Part shown: one piece after another, positions 9,341 through 18,900 of the stretch | Layout of the letters: each line of letters opens with the position of its first letter | How positions within the stretch are numbered: the first letter of the stretch is position 1 | Assembly: GCA_900318035.1 (NCBI GenBank) | Contig: ONJC01000017.1 | Location: 28,682 to 92,681, forward strand | Source of the DNA: an uncultured Methanobrevibacter sp. | GTDB taxonomy: Archaea; Methanobacteriota; Methanobacteria; Methanobacteriales; Methanobacteriaceae | DNA: 64,000 nucleotides | Direction of reading: 5' to 3' | The notes under the pieces: generated by a model | The model's input: only the letters and a program-made list of their open reading frames with translations | Database searches by the model: none | What the model was told of the DNA's origin: nothing | Translations under genes and position numbers: made by a program

Positions 9341-10492
9341 ATGGAATGTTATATTACATACTGCGCAAAAGGATTTTTAGCCTTTAACAGTGAAAATGAA
9401 TTAATTGCAGAAAAACCGTTTCCAGAGCAGGAAATACTTAACCGATTGGCTAAAATCGATGATAAAAAAATTGTAGCAGAAGAAAAGGAAATAATTGAAG
9501 AAGTCCAGAAAGATTATGATGAAATCGTCATTGAATCCAACAAAAGATTATCAGATTATTCAATCGACAATATCAGGATACAAAATCCGAACCCCGCCGG
9601 AGAATACCTGAGAAGCAATTACAGAGAATTTGGTTTGGATAATGAAGACATTATAGACATTTATCAAAGATTAGCAATCTATAAAATTAAAAAAGAATCT
9701 GCAAGTGAAGATAAACATCTGATTCAGGCCATCAACTCAATTGATGAGATTGATGAGTCAATTTCCAAATTAATTGAGCGTATTAGAGAATGGTATGCAT
9801 TGTATTTCCCTGAAATGGATGTTATCAAGAATAATGAGACTTATATCAAATTAATATCCCAAAATAAAACTAAAGAAAATATCATGCAGGCAAAGCCCGA
9901 TGCATTTCCAAGCAATGTCCTTGATTTAGAGGATGATATCAATCCTCTTGACTTGGAAATCATGAACAGATATGCAAATTCCATTTTTGAACTTCAAAAA
10001 ACAAGAAAAGAGATTGTGGAGTATATTGACAGTAAAATGGAGGAAATTGCACCTAATTTAAGACTTCTTGTCGGGTCATCACTTGGAGCGAAATTAATTT
10101 CACATGCAGGAGGCCTTAAACGACTTGCAACATATCCTTCAAGCACAGTTCAGATAATGGGTGCTGAAAAGGCACTGTTTAGACATTTGAAAAGCGGAGA
10201 TCGTCCACCCAAATACGGATTAATATACCAGCATCCACAGGTAAGGGGTGCAAAATGGTGGAATCGTGGGAAAATTGCCCGTATGCTTGCAGGCAAAATA
10301 TCCCTGGCAGTCAGAAGAGACGTTTTTACAAAATCATTTGATGAAAATGCATTTGATGATTTTACCCAAAAAGTAGAAGAAATTGAAAAAAACAATCCTT
10401 TTCCAACAAAAACCACTAAAAAAAGAAAAGAAGAAAAAGGCAAATCAAAAAATAAGAAGAGGAAAGGTAAAAAAAGAAAGAAAAGGAGATAA
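9341..10492 (+). CDS. nop5: C/D box ribonucleoprotein core protein Nop5 (Nop56/58)
   Basis: This 383-residue protein is the scaffold of archaeal C/D box RNP complexes that methylate rRNA and tRNA 2'-hydroxyls. The N-terminal domain (about 1-100) binds fibrillarin and a coiled coil occupies about 110-190. The Nop domain shows LVGSSLGAKLISHAGGLKRLA (about 238-258) and the GAEKALFRHL/KYGLIYQHPQVRGAKWWNRGKIARMLAGK block (about 271-325) that contacts the kink-turn RNA. The last 30 residues are a Lys/Arg-rich tail. The fibrillarin gene follows by 3 bases, the standard archaeal pair. No ribosome site precedes the ATG and an AT-rich stretch lies directly upstream, so a leaderless mRNA is plausible. 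Confidence 0.95.
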   Translation: MECYITYCAKGFLAFNSENELIAEKPFPEQEILNRLAKIDDKKIVAEEKEIIEEVQKDYDEIVIESNKRLSDYSIDNIRIQNPNPAGEYLRSNYREFGLDNEDIIDIYQRLAIYKIKKESASEDKHLIQAINSIDEIDESISKLIERIREWYALYFPEMDVIKNNETYIKLISQNKTKENIMQAKPDAFPSNVLDLEDDINPLDLEIMNRYANSIFELQKTRKEIVEYIDSKMEEIAPNLRLLVGSSLGAKLISHAGGLKRLATYPSSTVQIMGAEKALFRHLKSGDRPPKYGLIYQHPQVRGAKWWNRGKIARMLAGKISLAVRRDVFTKSFDENAFDDFTQKVEEIEKNNPFPTKTTKKRKEEKGKSKNKKRKGKKRKKRR

Positions 10493-10495
10493 AAA

Positions 10496-11137
10496 ATGAA
10501 TGTTTACTTTAAAGATGGAAATGTTGCCACCAAAAATCTGACTCCGGGAATTTCAGTTTATGGTGAAGAGCTAATCAGAGGGGACGAAGAATATAGGATA
10601 TGGAATCCCAGACGTTCAAAACTAGCTGCAGCCCTTTTAAACGGATTAGAAAATTTAGAGATTCAGGACACTTCAAAAGTTCTCTACCTGGGTGCTTCAA
10701 CCGGAACAACAGTTTCCCATATTTCTGATATCGTAATCAACGGAAGAATATATGCAGTTGAATTTTCACCAACAACAGCAAAAAAATTAGTTCAGCTTTC
10801 ACGCCAAAGACATAATATTGCTCCGATTTTAGGCGATGCGACCAAACCTAAAGGATATATGAACATAGTAGAAAAAGTTGACTTGGTCTACTGTGATGTC
10901 GCCCAACCAACACAGAGCGAACTTTTTATGAAAAATATGAATTTGTTTGCAAAGGATGATGGTGTTGGCCTTTTAATGATAAAAGCAAGAAGTATTGATG
11001 TTGTACAAAAGCCAAAAAAGATATTCAAGGAACAGGAAAAAAAATTGAAAGAAAAAGGCTTTAGGATTATTGAAAAAGTTAAACTGGAACCTTACGAAAA
11101 GGACCACATTGCATTTTTGGTAGAAAAAAATTTTTAA
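10496..11137 (+). CDS. flpA: Fibrillarin-like rRNA/tRNA 2'-O-methyltransferase
   Basis: A 213-residue SAM-dependent methyltransferase, the catalytic subunit of the C/D box RNP. The fold is visible as YLGASTGTTVSHISDI (SAM motif I, about 62-77), AVEFSPTTAKKLVQL (motif II), PILGDATKPKGY and VDLVYCDVAQPTQSE (motifs III/IV). The C-terminal strand ends with KDHIAFLVEK. Length matches archaeal fibrillarins, which lack the eukaryotic Gly/Arg-rich domain. The start ATG follows nop5 by 3 bases with AAGGAGAT at the end of nop5 as ribosome site, so the pair is translationally coupled. Confidence 0.96.
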   Translation: MNVYFKDGNVATKNLTPGISVYGEELIRGDEEYRIWNPRRSKLAAALLNGLENLEIQDTSKVLYLGASTGTTVSHISDIVINGRIYAVEFSPTTAKKLVQLSRQRHNIAPILGDATKPKGYMNIVEKVDLVYCDVAQPTQSELFMKNMNLFAKDDGVGLLMIKARSIDVVQKPKKIFKEQEKKLKEKGFRIIEKVKLEPYEKDHIAFLVEKNF

Positions 11138-11179
11138 AATTAAATAAGATAGGGAATTTGAAATTTCCCTTTTTATAGT

Positions 11180-12907
11180 TTAATTTTTGATAGTGATTAC
11201 AGTACTGTTTAAACCTAAAACTCTGGAGTAATCAATTTTATCTGCAATTTTATTTAAAACAGATATGTTATCGAATTCAAGACTTTCCTTTTCAATAACC
11301 GGATTGAATTCAACACCGGTATCCTTAATGGAAATCAGAATATTGTCTTCATCATTTCTAACAATAACATCTATTGTGTCAACGTTTTCATTATTGTTTA
11401 TGATATTTACAAGCATTTCCTCAATAGCAAGACTTACTAAAGTCTCTGATTTATTACCCTTTAAGTAATCCTGAACGCCACGAGACAGATTAACGGCCTC
11501 TTCAACATCCCCTGAAATGGTATACTCGAAAACCTTTTCATCATCATTATGCTTATTGATGAAAAATCCAGTGTATTCACCGTTGGTCTTTTTATTAATG
11601 TATTTTGAATAAAAGAAGATGAATAATATTGTCAACAATTCAGCCATTGCAAATGAAATCCAAATTCCATTTCCTCCAATTGCAGAAGATAGTATGACCG
11701 CAAGGGAAATTGGCAAAACAAAACCTTCAAGCAATGAAATGATTGTGGATAACTGATTCTTTTGAATTGCCTGAGCATAAAATGTATACAGGAATGTGAT
11801 TGCAGTTCCAACATAACTTATTGCAAATATCCTTAATGCATTCAATACTACAGGAACATCTGCAGGATTCTTAACACTATATAGGAACAATAATGCTTGA
11901 GGATAAACAATCAATAAAACAGACAACGCTAAACTTGAAGCCAAAACAATTTTTAAAGATCGTTTTACAATAAAATTAACACCTGAATAGTCTTCCTCCT
12001 TAAAGTAAACGGACACTATTGGAGACATTGTCTGTGCTGTTCCAATCAGGAAAATGTATAATATAAATAAACTGTTATAACAAATACCGAATGCAACTAC
12101 ACCTGCTTTTCCCACATAAAGACCCACCAATATGTTTATTACAAGCAATTTTAAGGTTAAGTATAACTGAGTTGATGCTGATGAAAATCCAGAAGTTACA
12201 ATCTTTTTAAGGAATTTGAAGAAAGAATTTGCTTTCAATCTGATAAATTCCAAAGTACGTTCTTTTTTAAAGAAGTAATATGAGATTAAAATGGATCCCA
12301 CCAAATAACCTGTTGAAGTAGCCAATGCAGCACCTGAAAGCCCCATGCCGAAAACTTTAATATAAATTATGTCAAAACAGATATTGACAATGTTAGCAAC
12401 CAGTATGGCTCTGAAAGGCAATGACGGAATACCATCTGCCCTTATAAAATAAGATAAACTCATCATATAACATAAAAAAGGCATTCCTATAATTAATGCT
12501 ATGAAATAACTTGTAACATCCGGAACCAGTTCAGGTTGGGAAATGCATAAAAACTGTGCAATATTTCCGGAAAACAACATGCCCAATATGGCAATCAACA
12601 CTCCAATCGATATGAGTGAAATGATTGATACCGAAAAGTAACTATTACTTGTTTCATCATCAAATTCCGCTTTTGAAACAGAACAAAGCACACTGCCTCC
12701 CAATCCGATCATCCAGTAAATAAGATTGACAAAAGTAATCACAGGAGCGACAATTTGGATTGGTGCAAGATTGCTCGCACCAATTAAAAAACTTACAATC
12801 AAACCATCTACAAACAGACAAATATTGCCCGCCATTGATGTGAATAATGTTGGAAAGAAAAATTCCCCAAATTTATTTCTCAATAATTTATAATTTCTCT
12901 CATACAT
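11180..12907 (-). CDS. MATE-family exporter fused to a C-terminal HATPase-like domain
   Basis: A 575-residue protein. Residues 1 to about 440 form a 12-helix multidrug and toxic compound extrusion (MATE) transporter (start FPTLFTSMAGNICLFVDGLIV, middle GLSGAALATSTGYL). Residues about 455-575 look like a GHKL/RsbW-type ATPase domain: EEMLVNIINN resembles the N-box and IKDTGVEFNP the G1 box. The gene begins 11 bases after the NRPS stop with GAGGTTAAGGCG before the ATG, so it is in the NRPS transcript and is the obvious exporter candidate for the NRPS product. From memory, a MATE gene also adjoins an NRPS in Methanobrevibacter ruminantium. The ATPase-like tail is unusual for MATE proteins, which run on ion gradients; it may be regulatory. 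Confidence 0.85.
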   Translation of the reverse strand: MYERNYKLLRNKFGEFFFPTLFTSMAGNICLFVDGLIVSFLIGASNLAPIQIVAPVITFVNLIYWMIGLGGSVLCSVSKAEFDDETSNSYFSVSIISLISIGVLIAILGMLFSGNIAQFLCISQPELVPDVTSYFIALIIGMPFLCYMMSLSYFIRADGIPSLPFRAILVANIVNICFDIIYIKVFGMGLSGAALATSTGYLVGSILISYYFFKKERTLEFIRLKANSFFKFLKKIVTSGFSSASTQLYLTLKLLVINILVGLYVGKAGVVAFGICYNSLFILYIFLIGTAQTMSPIVSVYFKEEDYSGVNFIVKRSLKIVLASSLALSVLLIVYPQALLFLYSVKNPADVPVVLNALRIFAISYVGTAITFLYTFYAQAIQKNQLSTIISLLEGFVLPISLAVILSSAIGGNGIWISFAMAELLTILFIFFYSKYINKKTNGEYTGFFINKHNDDEKVFEYTISGDVEEAVNLSRGVQDYLKGNKSETLVSLAIEEMLVNIINNNENVDTIDVIVRNDEDNILISIKDTGVEFNPVIEKESLEFDNISVLNKIADKIDYSRVLGLNSTVITIKN

Positions 12908-12918
12908 CGCCTTAACCT

Positions 12919-15900
12919 CTAAATACTAAAGAAACCCACATCATCCAAATATTTAACAAATGTGTAAATGTATTCTTCAGATATGAATGGCCATTTAATG
13001 CCTAAACGATATAACGCCTGAATAGTGTAGGTATTGTCAACAGGCACCCAAATCTTTTTAACTTTTCCAGAACCTATTGAAGTGATAAGACCAGACACAC
13101 CTTCCTGTTTTGATTTATCTGCAAGTGCCTCATCCAAAGCATTTTCATATTCCTCATCCTCAGCAGGTTCGATATCTAAACCTAAAGGTTTGATAATATC
13201 AATTATGTCTCCAAAGGAAATGCTGTGATAATCGTATGGATGGAAAACAGTGCACTCCTTAGGAGTCTTTGAAAGGTTTATGATAGCTTTCGCAGTTATG
13301 TCAATCGGTGAAAATTCAACATTATTCATCAGCATTGAATAAGGCATTTTTCCAATTGTTACAAATGCCTTTAACCTATTGATGAAACCATTTGTTTCAA
13401 AGTTGATCTGGAATTCAATGTCAGAGCTTCTTGCCATTAAGTTTCCAACCCTCATGATTTTAACATCCAAATCATCATTGACAGCCGCTTCCAGAACGGC
13501 ACGTTCTGCTAAGAACTTGGAGTTGAGATACTGATTGTCCACAGCCTGGCCAATGAACAAATCTTTTTCTGTGAATTTGACATCGACAGGAGGGTAATTG
13601 TTTATACTTTCACCGGCAATACTGTATGTTGAAACCTGAACATATTTTGCATTTTTCATCTTTGCAAATTTAAGTCCGTTTATTACACCACCAAGGTTAA
13701 TGTCCTCAATATCTGTTCCTGATGAGAAATGTTTTACATTTGCTGCACAGTTGACTATAGTGTCAATCTTTTCATTAATAAGATTTTCAAAGTCTTCAAA
13801 ATTAGTAATGTCTCCTTCAATGACATGTAATTTTTCTCCGAATAACTCACCATATTCATTGGAGAAGTAATAGAACAGCAATGATTTTAATCTTTCCTCA
13901 CCGCTTAATACTTTATTAGCCCTGATAAAACAGTAAACTTCACCAGTTTCGTTTTCAAGTATTTCACGAAGCACATGTATTCCTAAAAATCCTGTTGCAC
14001 CTGTAAGTAAAATATTTCCTAAGCTATCCTGAATTTCACCGCCAACAATATTTTCAAGATTGTTTTTCTGGAGTAGGTCATTGATTTGAGAATAGTCATA
14101 TGACAATTCCTCTTTTTTCTCAAATGTTTCATCAGAAAGGATAAACTCTGATAACGCCCTTGGAGTCGGATTTGAGAAGACATCCCCATAACTTAAATTA
14201 TAGTTCCTATTTAAAGCTTCCATAGTTATTTTAGTAACCAATAGTGATGTTCCACCTATTTCAAAGAAGCTGTCAGTGGCACTTACTTCATCAAGTCCTA
14301 GGATTTCTGCAAATAAGTTTGCAAAGAATGCTTCAATGTCATTTTCAGGAGCAACATATTCAGTGATTAGAACCGGTTCAGGCAAGTTTCTTAAGTCTGT
14401 TTTGCCGTTTACCGTTTGAGGCATTTCATCAAGCTCCATATAAACTGTCGGAACCATGTAATATACCAATTTTTCAGCAAGTGATGCCTTTAACTCATCA
14501 ATGTCAATGGAATATCCGTTTTCTTCACGATTTTCATCTTTGTATTCATCATGAACTGTGAAATATGCGCACAAATGATCATTGCCTTTGATTTTTTTAA
14601 CAACAACCGCAACGGATTTGATTCCCGGGAATTTTGAAAGACCAACTTCAATTTCGCCTATTTCAATTCTCAAACCTCTAAGTTTGATTTGGTTGTCCAT
14701 TCTTCCGAATACATAATAGTCCCCATCTTCAGTGACCTTAACAAAATCTCCGGAATGATAGAATCTTACTCCATTAATGACATCATAGGCTTTGGCATTA
14801 TTCTCAGGACGGTTTAGATATTCCCTTGAAACTCCTTTTCCTGCAATGAACAGTTCCCCAATGACATTTGGAGGCAGAGGATTGGAATCAAAATCCATAA
14901 CCATTTCATGCACGTTGAATAATTCTTTACCTATATGGATATCGGAGCTTTCCAGTAATTGACCGTTACAATAGACAGTTGTTTCGGTTGGTCCGTACAT
15001 GTTAAATAATTTTCCGTTAGAGTTTTCGCTAAGCAATTCATATAATCTGGCGGAGAACGGTTCTCCAGCATGTATGTACACCTTAAATCCGTACATTGTT
15101 TCCTGCATTGCCTCGATTTCTAAATATTGGAGCAGACGTGAAGGTGTGGCAACGTAAACATTTGCTCCTGACCTGTTGATTAGGTCCATCATTTCAATTG
15201 GATCTTTGTATTCAGTATCATTGGCAAATACCATTGGAACTCCGTTTAATAGAGATCCCATCAATTCTTGCTGGAATACATCGAAAGCTACAGTTGTGGT
15301 AGACAATACTTTATAATCCTCTTTTTCAAGATTGTGAACCAGTTCATAGGTACAGACATTTCTAGGGTCAGGATAAACAAAGTTTGCAATGTTTCCATGC
15401 TCCAATATTACCCCTTTTGGAAGTCCTGTGGAACCAGAAGTGTAAATAAGATATGCCATATTATTTGCATGCACATCAGGGTCAGGATTTGAGGTGTCCT
15501 CTTCCTCTAGCAATTCATTGACATCCAGTAAATTATCAGAATATTGGGACAGGTCAATTCCTTTTTTCTCAATTACATCATCCACAATAATGAATTTTGA
15601 TTCACTGTCAGTTAGGACATGCTCAATTCTTTCGGAAGGATATTCTGAATCAACAGGAATAAAAGCTGCACCGGACTTTAGGATACCGAACACTGATGCA
15701 ATTACATTACTGTTTCTGTTCAATATAAACATTACCCTGTCTTCAAGTCCAACACCCTTTTTAATAAGGCTATGGGCGATTCTATTAGCTCTTTCATTTA
15801 ACTCAGCATAAGTGAATTCACCATCGTCAGCATATAAGACAACCCTATCAGGATGCAATTCAACCTGATTTTCGAATATCTTATTTAACCTTTCTTCCGG

Positions 15901-18900
15901 AATTTCATCATATTTAAAATCATCAACACCCCAATCATCATTTTCAATGATTGAAATATCCTTCATCAAGGTATTTTCATCGAATGTTACGAATTTGTTT
16001 AAAACAATCCTGATGCAGTCAAGGAAAGTGTTGATTAACTTATCAGAGTATAACTGATCGTTGTATTCACAGAAAACTCTGTATTGGCCATCAACTTCAA
16101 CCACATTTATGTTGATTTTGAATTTAAGCCCTTCGTAGTCAATGGATTGCCTTTCAACTTTCATTCCACCGATTTCAATGTCTTCAATGATTTTTCCGTG
16201 ATATGCATATAATATTTCCGGAGTGATGTCGAATTCATTTGAAATTTCTGTTAGAGGATATGATGAATATGCCAATACATTCAGCCATTCCCCATTAATA
16301 TATTCCAAGTATTCTTTAAGATTTGAATTAGAATTTAATTTTAATGCTAATGGCAATGTTTTAACCATCATAGCCAGTGTTTTTTGCTGATTTGGATTGA
16401 ATCTACCATTAGTGATTGTTGCAATCAGTATATCCCTATTGAAAACAAACTTATTTAAAACAAATGAAGTTGCCGCCAGGAATAGATTATTCTGACTGAG
16501 ATTTGATTCAAGACAGAATTTGTCAATAAATTCCTTATCCAGGAAAATATCTTCCATTGCGGCATTGCCCTCTGATTCGTCACCGTTAATGTCCTGGGCA
16601 ATCAATGTCGCATCATCAAACTCTTTAATTTTATGGGAGAAGAATAATTTTGCCTCCTCATATAAAGATGACTGTTCCGTTTTAATTTCATTTAATGAAT
16701 ACTCGAATCCGTCAAGTTCTTCCAATTCGTAATCCTTTCCATCATAGATTTTTGAGATTTCATCAAACAGAATGTTTAAGGAAGTCCCATCCACAATAAT
16801 GTGGTGGAAATCGGCAAGCAGCATTGAGTTTCCAACAATTTTAAATCTGAATAATGGACCTTCGTCAAGTTTAAATGGTTTTACAAACTCATCAATATTG
16901 GCTTCATCCACAACTTCAATCAAATCATCGACTTTTAGACCGTCTCTTCTTTGCTGATATACTTCACCGTTTTCCATTGTGATAATTGTTTTTAGATAAG
17001 GGTGATTTTCAATAGCTGTTATGATTGATGATTTGAGTCTATCCACATCTATGCCTTCACTGAATTCCATTTTCTTTGGAAGATTGTATGCAGTGTTATC
17101 AGGATCCTTAATGCAGTCAAAGTAAACTCCAAGCTGATTTGAAGTTAAAGGATAGAACTCCTGAACATCAGATGCCTCATCATCGACAATTTTAATTTCA
17201 GATGCAATCTTCTCGATTGTTTTATATTTTAATATTTCTGTAACATTCAACTGTGCATTCAATTCCTTGTAAATTGCCGAAGTTAATTTGATTACGGAAA
17301 GAGAAGTCAGCCCTATATTGAACAGGTCAGTATTAACACCGAATTCGTCAACTCCCAAAATCTCAGACACTATATTGAACAATTCTTTTTCAATATCAGT
17401 TCTTGGCTTTATGAATTCATCAACATCAATTTCAGGGTCAGGTAAATTTTTAAAGTCAGTTTTTCCATTAGGAGTTTTAGGGAATGATTCAAGTTGTGTG
17501 AAATATGACGGAACCATATATTCAGGAAGAGAATCAATCAAGTGCTGTTTCAGACCATCCATGTCAATATCACAGGATGCTGTGAAATAAGCACATAAAT
17601 GTTCCACATTGTTGAGTTTTTTAACGACAACTTTTGAAAGGGAGACGTTTTCATAATTTGCAATTGCTCCCTCAATTTCAGATAGCTCTATTCTTAAACC
17701 TCTGAGTTTAATTTGAGTATCATTACGTCCTGAAACATACAATTCCCCATGGGCATCTTTTTTACCTAAATCACCAGTATTATAATATGGAATATTATTT
17801 AATGTTAAAAAGACTTTTTGAGTTTGTTCAGGGTTGTTTAGGTATCCCCTTGCAATTCCGGCCCCTCCAACATAAATTTCACCAGCCACATAATCAGGCA
17901 GTTGATTTCCATCAATATCCATTATCTTATCAACTACATTGAGCATCTCCCAACCTGCAGTAACCTCATTGGAATCTATTAACTTATAATGTGAAGCGAT
18001 TGTAACTTCTGTCGGACCATATGAATTATAGATATCTGCCTTTGTGTATTTTGACAATCTGTCATACAATACAGGAGGGAATCCTTCACCACCAACAATA
18101 ATCACATTACAATTTCCAACGGCTTCCTGAATTTCTTCAATCTGCAGGTATTCAAGCAATCTGGTTGGTGTGGAACCGAACCCTTCAGCACCAGTTGCCT
18201 TGAATAATCCGACTAATTCCAAAGGATCGATGGCCTGTTCATCATTGGCAAATACTACCGGCAATCCGTTTAGGATTGTACCGAAGATTTCCCTTAAAAA
18301 TACAATGAATGAGACTGTAGAAATTGATATAAATTTATTGCATTTGCGGTTTAATTCATAAATCGGAGCATTTTCCTCAACATTCGCCACATAGTTTGTA
18401 ATTCCCCTGTGAGTAATCATAACTCCTTTTGGTTTTCCGGTTGATCCGGAAGTGTAGATTAAGAAACATAAATTGTCAGGAGTCAAATCAACTTCAGGAT
18501 TTGAATCATCGCTTTCAAGTAGCAATTCATCAACATCTATTCTGTTTTCACCATCATAGTCTATTTCTGAAGAGGTTATTACAAATCTAGAATCGCTGTC
18601 TTCCAGAATCTGATTGATTCTATTTTTTGGATAATTTGGATCAATTGGGATGAATGCTGCTCCAGCTTTAACAATACCCAAAACAGCGGCGATTAAATCA
18701 CTGTTTCTTCTCATCATAAACATTATTCTGTCTTCTATGTTGACCCCTCTTTTGATTAAACCATTAGCTATTTTATTTGCCCTTCTGTTTAGTTCATCAT
18801 AAGTGAGTTCACCGTCTTCAGAATACAGTATTGTCTTTTGTGGGTTTTCAGCCGCAATATTTTCAAATACCTTATTTACAATTCCTTCGTTTGCTAGCTT

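Noticed and set aside
9341..9400. tRNA or snoRNA gene in the divergent gap before nop5
   Set aside because: No cloverleaf, no C/D box pair found; the gap is plain AT-rich promoter sequence.
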